Below the pieces are notes generated by a model that saw nothing but the letters and a program-made list of their open reading frames with translations, made no database searches and was not told where the DNA came from. A stretch of DNA of 22,338 nt from an uncultured Bacteroidales bacterium (GTDB taxonomy: Bacteria > Bacteroidota > Bacteroidia > Bacteroidales > Paludibacteraceae). Shown in pieces: positions 1-7,264 of this stretch. The stretch's first letter is position 1. Each line of letters opens with the position of its first letter. Made by a program: the position numbers and the translations under genes. The stretch spans positions 1-22,338 of the forward strand of contig CALDPN010000157.1 of assembly GCA_937911235.1 (NCBI GenBank), given 5' to 3'.

Positions 1-2
1 AC

Positions 3-1820
3 GTAGCTGACGCTGACGTATTAAAATGTATCCGTATGCTTACCTTCCTTCCAATGGCAATAAGTTGGGTAATTATACTTGGACTTATGGCGCTACTCGA
101 CATTAAGTTCAACATTGTAAACGTAATCCTTGCCACATTTATCTTTGGTATAGGCGACGACTTTAGTATTTTCACAATGGACGGGCTGCTCCAAGAGTAT
201 AAAAACGGCAAAAAAGTATTCGGTGCACACAAAATAGCCATATTCTTCTCGGCATTCACTGCCATTGTGGGTATGGGCGTGCTTGTGTTTGCTGAGCACC
301 CTGCGCTTAAATCTATAGCGTTTATTTCTGTGCTAGGCCTTAGCATAGTGGTGCTTGTGTCATACACCGTGCAACCAATGCTCTTTAGACTACTTGTTTC
401 AAACCAAATAGAAAAAGGTGGTTTCCCATTCACCATTTTGAGCATTTTAAATACGCTATATTGTTTCCTTTACTTCCTATGCGGTTGCATTTTCTTGCAA
501 GTGTATATGATTCCAATTTTGGTGCTTCCACTTAAAAGAGAACAAAAGAAATATGCCGTACACAAAATGATTTATTGGATAATCCGTTTCTATCTTTACA
601 CCGTAAACGTGAAAACAGTAAGGGAAAATCCACACGGCGAAACATACAAAAAGCCAGCCCTAATCATTGCAAATCACCAGTCGTTTATCGACATTTTGCT
701 AATGCTTTCTACTACACCAAAAATAGTGATGATGACAAAACATTATGTTTGGAAATCGCCTCTTTTTGGTTGGATTGTGCGCTATGCCGACTTCTTTAGC
801 GCAGGCAACGGCTACGAAGATTTGGAAGAAAAACTAAAAGAACGCATAGCCGAAGGCTATTCTGTAATGATATTCCCAGAGGGAACACGCTCTGCCGACC
901 TTTCAATACAGCGTTTCCACAAAGGTGCATTCTATCTTGCCCACCTGCTTAAACTCGATATTTTGCCAATGCTAATATACGGCACAGGCCATATTTCGTC
1001 GAAACGTCAGGCATTTTACATAAAACACGGCACTATGGCTGTGCGCACCATGCCAAGAATAAAATATGGCGACAAAACATTTGGCACCACATATCAAGAG
1101 CAAGCAAAAATGTATCGTAAGTGGTACAAAGAGCAATATAAAATGTATGAAGCACAGTGGAGCAGAACCACCGACCCATACTTTAAAGAAGCCATTATCA
1201 AAAATTACATCTACAAGGGCCCTACACTAGAGTGGTATATGAGAATTAAATGCCGTTTAGATGGATATTACGACCTTTGGGACAGGCTTATCCCTCGCAA
1301 TGCCACCATCACCGATATAGGCTGTGGCTATGGTCAAATGTCGTTTATGTTGGCACTACTCTCTAGCGAACGCACAGTGCTGGGTATCGACTACGATAGC
1401 GAAAAGATAGAGGAGTGTAACCATTCTTTCTTGTGTAAAAACGGCAATGTAGAGTTTTTGTGTGCCGATAGCAGAACAGTAGATATACCAAAGTCTGACG
1501 CCATACTTTTCAACGATAGTCTTCATTATGTAGACGAAAATTCGCAACGAGACATACTTCTAAGGTCTCTATCAAGCCTAAACGAAGGCGGTATGATACT
1601 TGTGAGAGATGGCGACGCAAGCCAAACAGAAAAACACGAAAAGATAAAACAAACAGAAGTGTGGTCTACCCGCATTATTAAATTTAATAAAACAACCACA
1701 GAACTTACCTTTGTGAGCGAGAAGTGGATGAGAGATTTCGCTGTTGAAAACCACTTGCAAATCAAGATTCACAAGTGCGATAAAGATAGTTCGGAAACGC
1801 TATATATACTAACAAGATGA
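3..1820 (+). CDS. Trifunctional MMPL transporter / acyltransferase / SAM methyltransferase (5' partial)
   Basis: The reading frame is open from the window edge, so the 5' end is missing; the ATG at 36 is internal. Three modules follow in order, numbered from codon 3. Residues 1 to about 130 are the membrane-embedded C-terminal half of an MMPL/RND-type exporter with hydrophobic helices and a GIGDD motif. After more membrane helices comes a PlsC-type lysophospholipid acyltransferase with the HX4D motif in NHQSFID (about 224-230) and FPEGTRS (about 291). The last 190 residues are a class I methyltransferase with the SAM-binding loop DIGCGYG (about 438). From known families, this fusion occurs in Bacteroidetes aryl-polyene/flexirubin-type clusters, where it would export or lipid-anchor the pigment and methylate an intermediate. 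That role is inferred from architecture and neighbours. The stop overlaps the next start as ATGA (1817-1820), indicating translational coupling. Confidence 0.88.
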   Translation, partial: VADADVLKCIRMLTFLPMAISWVIILGLMALLDIKFNIVNVILATFIFGIGDDFSIFTMDGLLQEYKNGKKVFGAHKIAIFFSAFTAIVGMGVLVFAEHPALKSIAFISVLGLSIVVLVSYTVQPMLFRLLVSNQIEKGGFPFTILSILNTLYCFLYFLCGCIFLQVYMIPILVLPLKREQKKYAVHKMIYWIIRFYLYTVNVKTVRENPHGETYKKPALIIANHQSFIDILLMLSTTPKIVMMTKHYVWKSPLFGWIVRYADFFSAGNGYEDLEEKLKERIAEGYSVMIFPEGTRSADLSIQRFHKGAFYLAHLLKLDILPMLIYGTGHISSKRQAFYIKHGTMAVRTMPRIKYGDKTFGTTYQEQAKMYRKWYKEQYKMYEAQWSRTTDPYFKEAIIKNYIYKGPTLEWYMRIKCRLDGYYDLWDRLIPRNATITDIGCGYGQMSFMLALLSSERTVLGIDYDSEKIEECNHSFLCKNGNVEFLCADSRTVDIPKSDAILFNDSLHYVDENSQRDILLRSLSSLNEGGMILVRDGDASQTEKHEKIKQTEVWSTRIIKFNKTTTELTFVSEKWMRDFAVENHLQIKIHKCDKDSSETLYILTR

Positions 1821-3310
1821 AGCAGTATGATGTTATAATAATAGGTGGCGGATTGGGAGGCCTTTCTTGCGGTGTAATGCTTGCAAAAGAAGGTTTGGGC
1901 GTTTGTGTGCTTGAGCAACATAGTGTGATAGGTGGTTGTTTGCAGTCGTTTCATCGCAATGGTCGCACCTTAGACACAGGTATGCACTATGTGGGAAGTT
2001 TGTCTGAAGGTCAAATTATGCACCAATATTTCAAATATTTGGGTATAATGGACAGTTTACAGCTTCAAAAACTCGACGAAAATGGTTTCGACCACTTCCA
2101 TTTCCCAGATGGCAAAAGTTATTCACACGCCATGGGGCACGAAAGGTTTGCCGAGGCGCTTTCAGAGCAGTTCCCTCACGAAAGAGAAGCGATAAAATCC
2201 TTTACAGGGCTGCTAAAGTCTTTTAGTAATCTTATTTCAAAAGATGCCCTAAAAGAAGGTAAAATATCAAGAGGCGGCATAGAGTTACTTTCTGTGTCTG
2301 CATATAGCGAGATAGAAAAATACTTTAAAGACGAACGTCTAAAATCTGTAATAGCAGGCAATTGTGCTTTGTTTGCAGGCGACAAACTTACCACTTCTTT
2401 ATACGAATATGGTATGATTACCAATTCAAATATCGAAGGTGCGTACGCTTTTTCTGGCGGCTCGCAACAAGTGGCAGACCTACTTACCGATGAGATTAAA
2501 AAGCATGGTGGAGATGTGGTGCTAAACGCAAAAGTGTCTAAAATACATTTAGAAGGCGACAAAGCAGAATATCTAGAACTCTCTAGTGGCGAGAGATTTT
2601 ATTCTAAATGGATAATTTCTTCTTTGCACCCTTCGGTTACATTCTCGCTGCTTGAAAACAACACCGTTTACAAAAAAGCATTCTTTACAAGAATAAACTC
2701 ACTGCCAAACACATACGGCATTTTTACCACATATTTGCTACTTAAACCAAACACAGTGAAGAACTTAAATCAAAATCACTATGTGTTTAGTACTCCAGAT
2801 GTGTGGTCGGCAGAGGCAGACTATAGCAAATACGAGATATCAAGTTTAATGATGTCTATGCAGCCGTGCCCAAATAGTGAATATACAGATGTGGTCACAT
2901 TGCTTGTGCCTATGCATTTTTCGTTTTGCCAGCAGTGGGCAAACTCTACCATAGGCTGCAGAGGTGAGGCATACAAAGAATTTAAACAACGTTACGCCGA
3001 GGCAAGTATAGAACTTATTAGCAAACACTTCCCATACATAAAGGAAAACATAGAAAAGGTTTATACAGCATCGCCACTCACATATAGAGACTACACTGCC
3101 ACACCAGAAGGTAGTGCATATGGCATAGTAAAAGACTGTAGAAACCCTATCGTAACACTTATGCCTGCTCAAACCCGCATATCAAACCTACTACTTACAG
3201 GTCAAAACTTAAATATTCACGGCTGTTTGGGCACCACAATATCATCGGCAGTAACTTGCTCAGAAATATTAGGAACAGAATATCTATCAAAGAAAATAGG
3301 CCACGCCTAA
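1817..3310 (+). CDS. FAD-dependent CrtI/retinol-saturase-like oxidoreductase
   Basis: This 497-residue protein opens with a dinucleotide-binding fold, DVIIIGGGLGGLSCG (about residues 5-19), followed by the acidic VLEQH end of strand beta-2. It ends with the family's FAD-contacting region around LLLTGQNLNIHGCLGTT (about 460-476). This is the layout of phytoene desaturases and all-trans-retinol 13,14-reductases, and the length is normal. These enzymes add or remove hydrogens in conjugated polyenes, which fits the flanking lipid-type genes. In an aryl-polyene or dialkylresorcinol pathway it could adjust the chain's unsaturation, but the exact reaction cannot be read from sequence. The start overlaps the preceding stop by 4 bases. 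A carotenoid substrate is possible but less likely, because no phytoene synthase is visible here. Confidence 0.87.
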   Translation: MKQYDVIIIGGGLGGLSCGVMLAKEGLGVCVLEQHSVIGGCLQSFHRNGRTLDTGMHYVGSLSEGQIMHQYFKYLGIMDSLQLQKLDENGFDHFHFPDGKSYSHAMGHERFAEALSEQFPHEREAIKSFTGLLKSFSNLISKDALKEGKISRGGIELLSVSAYSEIEKYFKDERLKSVIAGNCALFAGDKLTTSLYEYGMITNSNIEGAYAFSGGSQQVADLLTDEIKKHGGDVVLNAKVSKIHLEGDKAEYLELSSGERFYSKWIISSLHPSVTFSLLENNTVYKKAFFTRINSLPNTYGIFTTYLLLKPNTVKNLNQNHYVFSTPDVWSAEADYSKYEISSLMMSMQPCPNSEYTDVVTLLVPMHFSFCQQWANSTIGCRGEAYKEFKQRYAEASIELISKHFPYIKENIEKVYTASPLTYRDYTATPEGSAYGIVKDCRNPIVTLMPAQTRISNLLLTGQNLNIHGCLGTTISSAVTCSEILGTEYLSKKIGHA

Positions 3311-3327
3311 ACAAAAATTTAGAGATT

Positions 3328-4623
3328 ATGATAAAAGATAGAAGTCTTCATTACAAAAGTGCAGAGGAAATTAAAGCATTTCAAGAGGAAAGATTAAGAG
3401 AAACTCTTGCCTACGTGGCAAAGCGTTCAGCATTCTACAAAAGAATGTTTCAGGAAAACAATATCGATGTATCTCAAATAAACACAATAGAAGATTTGCA
3501 AAAACTGCCTACCACATCAAAACAAGATTTGCAGTTTTTCAACAACGATTTCCTATGTGCAGACCCTGTGGATGTGATAGACTATGTGACCACATCTGGC
3601 ACACTGGGCAATCCTGTTACCTTTGCCCTTACAGAAGGCGACCTTCAACGCCTTTCTTACAACGAAGCAAGCTCTTTCTCTATTGCTGGCTTTAAAAAAG
3701 AAGACGTAATGCAACTTATGACCACTATCGACCGTCGTTTTATGGCAGGACTTGCATACTTTATGGGTGCACGTGAGCTTGGTTGTGGCGTGGTGCGCGT
3801 GGGCAACGGCATTCCAGAACTTCAATGGGACACTATCAACAGAGTGAAATCTACTGTTTGTATGGTGGTGCCATCTTTCTTAATGAAAATGATAGACTTT
3901 GCCGAAAACAACAATATCGACTACAACAATTCTTGCCTTAAAAAAGCAGTGTGTATAGGTGAGGCGCTTCGCACTCCAGATGGTGAACTTACCACCCTTG
4001 GCAAACGTATCAACGAAAAATGGCCTTCACTAGAACTATATTCTACATACGCTTCCACCGAAATGCAAACCTCGTTTACCGAGTGTGAAGCACACAATGG
4101 CGGTCATATCCCTGCCGACTTAATTATTGTAGAACTTCTAGATGAAAACAACACTCCTGTAAAAGATGGCGAGATAGGCGAGGTTACCATCACCACCATT
4201 GGTGTGGAAGCCATGCCACTTGTGCGTTTCAAAACAGGTGATATGTGTATCCGTTTTGCTGAAGGCTGCAAATGTGGTAGAAATAGTGCACGCTTGAGCT
4301 CAGTTTTAGGTCGTAAAGGTCAGATGATTAAGTTTAAAGGCACTACAATCTATCCTCCAGTGCTTTTCGATATCTTAGATAATATCCCAGAGGTGCAAAA
4401 CTATATAGTAGAAGTGTTTACAAACTCACTTGGCACCGATCAAATACAAATACGCATTGGTAGCGAAAACCGCTCAGATGCCTTCGTAAAACAAATCAAA
4501 GATATCTTCCGCTCTAAAGTGCGTGTTGCTCCAGATATCAAGTTTGAATCTGTAGAACTCATCGCAAGCATTCAGTGTCCGCCGATGAGTAGAAAGGTAG
4601 TGAAGTTTTTTGATTTAAGGTAA
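3328..4623 (+). CDS. Phenylacetate-CoA-ligase-like AMP-forming enzyme
   Basis: Starting at the ATG at 3328, this is a 431-residue protein of normal PaaK length. An in-frame ATG at 3256 lies inside the upstream gene and would add 24 residues without family resemblance, so I prefer 3328, which is 17 bases past the previous stop. Motifs include the adenylate P-loop TTSGTLGNP (about 88), YASTE (241-245), a GEIGEVTITT segment and RFKTGDMC, and LGRKGQMIKFKGTTIYP at the hinge to the small C-terminal domain. The family activates aryl or acyl acids as adenylates and then thioesters. In this operon it plausibly activates the aromatic starter (for example a coumarate or hydroxybenzoate) for polyene assembly. 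The start unit itself is inference. It is the last gene of the operon and is followed by a terminator hairpin. Confidence 0.87.
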   Translation: MIKDRSLHYKSAEEIKAFQEERLRETLAYVAKRSAFYKRMFQENNIDVSQINTIEDLQKLPTTSKQDLQFFNNDFLCADPVDVIDYVTTSGTLGNPVTFALTEGDLQRLSYNEASSFSIAGFKKEDVMQLMTTIDRRFMAGLAYFMGARELGCGVVRVGNGIPELQWDTINRVKSTVCMVVPSFLMKMIDFAENNNIDYNNSCLKKAVCIGEALRTPDGELTTLGKRINEKWPSLELYSTYASTEMQTSFTECEAHNGGHIPADLIIVELLDENNTPVKDGEIGEVTITTIGVEAMPLVRFKTGDMCIRFAEGCKCGRNSARLSSVLGRKGQMIKFKGTTIYPPVLFDILDNIPEVQNYIVEVFTNSLGTDQIQIRIGSENRSDAFVKQIKDIFRSKVRVAPDIKFESVELIASIQCPPMSRKVVKFFDLR

Positions 4624-4626
4624 CAC

Positions 4627-4657
4627 AAAAAAAGAGACTCGTTTGAGTCTTTTTTTT
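4627..4657 (+). terminator. Rho-independent terminator after the adenylating enzyme
   Basis: A stem of AGACTC/GAGTCT (4635-4640 with 4645-4650), extended by the upstream A-run pairing with the downstream T-run, closes a short GTTT loop. It begins 4 bases after the stop at 4623 and ends in eight or more T residues, so it should end the three-gene operon. Confidence 0.85.
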
Positions 4658-4659
4658 CT

Positions 4660-4699
4660 GCCGTAAGGCACCAGCACTCGTGCTGGCGGGCGAAGCCCG
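4660..4699. repeat. Array of three small adjacent hairpins
   Basis: Three perfect hairpins lie almost end to end: GCC-GTAA-GGC (4660-4669), CCAGCA-CTCG-TGCTGG (4671-4686) and CGGGC-GAA-GCCCG (4687-4699). The block is distinctly more GC-rich than its surroundings and sits between two related terminator hairpins. It resembles a REP-like or small structured intergenic element. No function is evident. Confidence 0.6.
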
Positions 4700-4715
4700 A
4701 ATATAAAAACGGATT

Positions 4716-4767
4716 GGCGCCACAAAAAAATAGAGACTCGTCAGAGTCTCTATTTTTTTGTGGTGCC
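4716..4767 (-). terminator. Long bidirectional hairpin ending tRNA-Phe transcription
   Basis: A perfect 17-bp stem (4723-4739 with 4744-4760) closes a 4-base loop and has A-runs and T-runs at its outer ends, so it can terminate from both directions. Pairing extends outward another 7 bp (4716-4722 with 4761-4767, one G-T pair) into the 3' acceptor end of the tRNA gene. On the minus strand it begins directly after the tRNA, which makes it the obvious tRNA terminator. It shares its CACAAAAAAA and GAGACTCGT blocks with the hairpin 97 bases upstream. Confidence 0.8.
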
Positions 4768-4833
4768 ACCAGGAATCGAACCGGGGACACAAGGATTTTC
4801 AGTCCTTTGCTCTACCAACTGAGCTATGGCACC
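4761..4833 (-). tRNA. tRNA-Phe (anticodon GAA)
   Basis: The reverse complement folds as a 73-base cloverleaf. The acceptor stem is GGTGCCA with TGGCACC and discriminator A. The D arm is TAGCTCAGTTGGTAGAGCA. The anticodon stem AAGGA/TCCTT closes the loop CTGAAAA with anticodon GAA. The T loop is TTCGATT. The CCA tail is not fully encoded: the gene ends at the discriminator base. The T stem CCCGG/CCTGG has one C-T mismatch in its middle pair, which is unusual. An ordinary promoter lies upstream at 4850-4880, and a strong hairpin follows the 3' end directly. Confidence 0.95.
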
Positions 4834-4849
4834 ATCGTTTTTGCGATTG

Positions 4850-4880
4850 CAAAGGTAAGACAATTTTTTAATTCACCAAA
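4850..4880 (-). promoter_or_regulatory. Bacteroidetes-type promoter of tRNA-Phe
   Basis: On the minus strand a -33 TTTG (4877-4880) is followed after 19 bases by the -7 box TACCTTTG (4850-4857), matching the Bacteroidetes TTTG/TAnnTTTG consensus. Transcription would start shortly before the mature 5' end at 4833. Confidence 0.75.
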
Positions 4881-4932
4881 ATTTTTAAGCAAAAATTCAA
4901 TATATTTTTAAAAATATCTTCTAGACTCACGT

Positions 4933-5283
4933 TTATTTCATGGTATTTTCAGGTTTTATGGCATTAATACAGCCTTCTTTACTGCCAAAACAGCCTGTTT
5001 CCATAGCTGCGGCAGTTACTCCCATTTGTTTAAATTGCTTCAAAAGGTTTGAAACTGTATTCTCTTCTGCAGAGAAAGTTACCACCACTGTTTGGTCTTT
5101 TAGGTTGGTTTCAACCTTTTTCACGCCCGCTTGCTTCTTAAGTGTTTTAGTAACCTCAGCCGATTTTGCCTTTGGCATTACCACAAGAAATGTGGTAGTA
5201 AGCATTACATCATCGTTTTTCTTTGCTAAAACAGGTGTTGTAATTAATAATATAGAGGTAAGAAGTATAATTATCTTTTTCAT
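4933..5283 (-). CDS. Exported HMA-fold-like small protein
   Basis: A 116-residue protein with a signal peptide (about 1-20, hydrophobic core IIILLTSILLITTPVL, cleavage after VLA). The rest has the beta-alpha-beta-beta-alpha-beta rhythm of heavy-metal-associated domains: TTTFLVVMPKAKSAEVTKTL, then GVKKVETNLKDQTVVVTF, then a second helix and GVTA. The usual CxxC metal site in the first loop is absent, since the loop reads VVMPKAKSAE. The only cysteines are C98 and C105 (CFGSKEGC) near the C-terminus. It may bind metal through this displaced pair or simply use the fold; neither can be decided here. It is divergent from the outer-membrane protein gene at 5392, so the two may share a control region. 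Confidence 0.72.
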   Translation of the reverse strand: MKKIIILLTSILLITTPVLAKKNDDVMLTTTFLVVMPKAKSAEVTKTLKKQAGVKKVETNLKDQTVVVTFSAEENTVSNLLKQFKQMGVTAAAMETGCFGSKEGCINAIKPENTMK

Positions 5284-5311
5284 TTTAAGTTGTTGATAAG
5301 TTTTCGGTGTA

Positions 5312-5319
5312 CAAAAGTA
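5312..5319 (-). promoter_or_regulatory. Probable -7 box of the HMA-like gene
   Basis: The minus strand reads TACTTTTG, a match to TAnnTTTG, 28 bases before the start codon. No clear -33 TTTG is seen at the usual distance, so this is a partial promoter call. Confidence 0.45.
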
Positions 5320-5391
5320 ATATTTTTAGAAAAAAGTAATGTGGATTTAACAAATATTTAATATTTTAGCAGAACCAAAAATTCAAATATT

Positions 5392-6018
5392 ATGAAAAAG
5401 AATAAATTAATTCTATGGCTAGTTTTAGCTATATCTTTATTGCTCCCAACTACTTTGTGGGCACAAGAAACAGGCGCAGAGTCTGCTGCTCAAACCACCA
5501 CTACAACTACTAAAAAGCAAAGTTTCTTCAAACTTAGCAACATTACATACGGTGGTAACTTTGGTTTTCACCTAGACCCATACCAGTTCAATGTGTTACT
5601 TATGCCAGAGATAGGTTACAAACTTTTTCCACGTTGGAAAGTGTCTGTAGCACCACTTTATAGCTACTATGGTTATGTAAATAGTGATTATACAGATGGC
5701 GAACATACATTGGGTGTGAGAATTGGTACTTCAATAGACTTGTTGAACACAAACAAATTTCCAAAATTCAACGTGTTTGTTTATGCTGGCTATCAATACG
5801 AGCACCACTGGGTTTCTGAATATGGTGGTAGTGAATACGATGCAAACTATTTCGATATAGGGTTGGGTGCAAAATATAGAATTAGTTATAAAGCAAATGC
5901 TTATCTATTAGTATCTTGGCACGCATTTGCCGAAGCACGCACAGGTGGTTTTAGAGTAGATACTGGTTGGTTTACAGATCCTATTCCTAGTATAACCTTC
6001 GGTGTGGAAATTAATTAA
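5392..6018 (+). CDS. Outer-membrane beta-barrel protein, function unknown
   Basis: A 208-residue protein with a signal peptide ending near residue 25 (LLLPTTLWAQ), a Thr/Gln-rich linker (TTTTTTKKQ), and then alternating hydrophobic/polar aromatic strands typical of a small 8-stranded barrel (for example YGGNFGFHLDP, WKVSVAPLYSYYGYV, FNVFVYAGYQYEHHW, FDIGLGAKYRISY, SITFGVEIN). I recognise no specific family beyond outer-membrane-beta-barrel-like. Its size and strand pattern fit an OmpX/OmpW-sized barrel. It is transcribed away from the HMA-like gene. A poor -7-like TATTTTAG lies about 25 bases upstream, so regulation is unclear. Confidence 0.7.
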   Translation: MKKNKLILWLVLAISLLLPTTLWAQETGAESAAQTTTTTTKKQSFFKLSNITYGGNFGFHLDPYQFNVLLMPEIGYKLFPRWKVSVAPLYSYYGYVNSDYTDGEHTLGVRIGTSIDLLNTNKFPKFNVFVYAGYQYEHHWVSEYGGSEYDANYFDIGLGAKYRISYKANAYLLVSWHAFAEARTGGFRVDTGWFTDPIPSITFGVEIN

Positions 6019-6023
6019 AGTCA

Positions 6024-6054
6024 TTTCGTAAATTACGTAACGTGATTTACGAAA
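6024..6054. repeat. 31-bp near-perfect palindrome (operator-like)
   Basis: Arms TTTCGTAAAT and ATTTACGAAA flank a centre containing TTACGTAA; only one G-T-type pair and the central base break the symmetry. The inner 17 bases CGTAAATTACGTAACGT (6027-6043) recur at 6106-6122. No long T-run follows closely, which favours an operator over a terminator, though it could also weakly end transcription from the gene that stops at 6018. Confidence 0.65.
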
Positions 6055-6068
6055 TTTGTTTTTATATA

Positions 6069-6100
6069 TTTGGAAACTTAAATTTTAATTCTTATTTTTG
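6069..6100 (+). promoter_or_regulatory. Promoter of the ATPase operon
   Basis: A -33 TTTG (6069-6072) is followed after 20 bases by a -7 box TATTTTTG (6093-6100), a good match to the Bacteroidetes consensus. The predicted start site falls inside the palindromic repeat at 6103-6124. Confidence 0.7.
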
Positions 6101-6102
6101 CA

Positions 6103-6124
6103 TTACGTAAATTACGTAACGTAA
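6103..6124. promoter_or_regulatory. Tandem TTACGTAA palindromes at the transcription start
   Basis: Two perfect TTACGTAA octamers (6103-6110 and 6112-6119) are followed by CGTAA, so the second half also reads as an odd palindrome TTACGT-A-ACGTAA (6112-6124). The block lies right after the -7 box and 11 bases before the ATPase start codon, a position where a bound regulator would block transcription. Its core repeats the 17-mer at 6027-6043. Confidence 0.6.
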
Positions 6125-6134
6125 AATGTGAAAT

Positions 6135-7259
6135 ATGAGAACTAACAACCCTTTTTTAATTTCGGGTTATCATAGCCCAGAGTTTTTCTGTGATAGAAAA
6201 CAAGAAACTAAAACTATAATAGATGCACTTTACAATGGTAGAAATGTAACTCTTATAGCACCTCGTCGTATGGGTAAGACAGGTTTGATTCTTCACTCTT
6301 TTTATAATATCAAGAAAGAAGATTCAGATGTTGTTACTCTTTACATGGATATTCTTTCTACGCAAACTCTAGGTGATTTTGTTAAACTTTTTGCAGAAAC
6401 GGTTTTAGGTAAATTAGATTCAGTTCCACAAAAGGCGCTTTCACGTATAGGTTCGTTTATACGTAGTATTCGTCCTGTTTTTACATTTGATGAACTAACA
6501 GGACTACCTCAAGCGTCGATAGATATTAATTCGGCAAACGAAGAAAGTACTCTTAAAGAGGTTTTCAATTATTTGGCTTCTTCCGAGAAACGTTGTTATA
6601 TTGCGATAGACGAATTTCAGCAAATTACTGAGTATCCAGAGAAAGGAGTAGAAGCGCTTCTTCGTTCGTATATTCAATTTTTGCCCAATGTGAACTTTAT
6701 TTTTGCAGGAAGTAAAAAGCGGCTGATGCAAAAAATGTTTACATCTTCTACAAGACCTTTTTATCAGAGTACCCAAATTCTTAATATAGCAGAGATAGAA
6801 AAGGGAGAATATGCACGTTTTGCAATTGATAATTTTGCGAAAAAAGGAATCAAATTACATTTTGAGGTATTCAGTGCTATTTATGATAGATTTGAAGGTC
6901 ATACATGGTATGTGCAAAGTATACTAAATAGGCTTTATGGTTATGGTGAAGATGTTGCGCTTGATTTAATGGAATTTGCAATAAATCAGATAGTTGCAGA
7001 GAATTCTTACTCCTATATAGACTTGTTGAATTCTTATACAGCAAGTAATGTTCGTTTGATAGAAGCTGTAGCGAGCGAAGGTTGTGTAAAAGAAATTTAT
7101 GCAGGTGAATTTATTGCTAAGTATAAACTTCAAGGGGCAAGTAGTGTGAGCGCTTCGCTTTCTAAATTAGAGGAAAATGAAATAATCTATAAAACAGAAA
7201 ATGGTTATATCATTTACGACAGATTTATGTCGGAATGGCTTAGAACACGTAAAAAATAA
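6135..7259 (+). CDS. Archaeal-type AAA ATPase
   Basis: A 374-residue cytoplasmic ATPase of the family that is common in archaea and expanded in Bacteroidales (PF01637-like). It begins with the family's NPF...FxxR entry, has Walker A APRRMGKT (42-49), Walker B YIAIDEF with D159-E160, a sensor-1-like FIFAGSKKRLM, and a C-terminal winged-helix-like part (about 290-374, with SSVSASLSKLEENEIIYK). These proteins are STAND-like signalling ATPases of mostly unknown role. ATP hydrolysis is predicted from the motifs; the target is unknown. The promoter lies between two TTACGTAA-based palindromes, suggesting tight repression or autoregulation. The next gene starts 5 bases after the stop and is likely co-transcribed. 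Codon use looks A/T-richer and more T-ending than in genes 3-4623. Confidence 0.88.
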   Translation: MRTNNPFLISGYHSPEFFCDRKQETKTIIDALYNGRNVTLIAPRRMGKTGLILHSFYNIKKEDSDVVTLYMDILSTQTLGDFVKLFAETVLGKLDSVPQKALSRIGSFIRSIRPVFTFDELTGLPQASIDINSANEESTLKEVFNYLASSEKRCYIAIDEFQQITEYPEKGVEALLRSYIQFLPNVNFIFAGSKKRLMQKMFTSSTRPFYQSTQILNIAEIEKGEYARFAIDNFAKKGIKLHFEVFSAIYDRFEGHTWYVQSILNRLYGYGEDVALDLMEFAINQIVAENSYSYIDLLNSYTASNVRLIEAVASEGCVKEIYAGEFIAKYKLQGASSVSASLSKLEENEIIYKTENGYIIYDRFMSEWLRTRKK

Positions 7260-7264
7260 ATTTT

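Noticed and set aside
3256..3327. Upstream ATG as the start of the PaaK-like gene
   Set aside because: It would overlap the previous gene by 55 bases and adds 24 residues unlike the family; the ATG at 3328 fits better.
4559..4792. Minus-strand frames of 77 and 72 codons across the terminator array
   Set aside because: They run through hairpins, the tRNA gene and the end of the ligase gene; their composition is low-complexity Phe/Ser.
4714..4911. Plus-strand 65-codon open frame reading RNRTGDTRIFSPLLYQLSYGT
   Set aside because: It is the antisense of tRNA-Phe and its terminator, a well-known type of false gene; it has no ribosome-binding site or family.
4940..5296. Plus-strand 118-codon frame opposite the HMA-like gene
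   Set aside because: The minus-strand frame has a proper signal peptide, HMA-like pattern and promoter; the opposite frame is its shadow.
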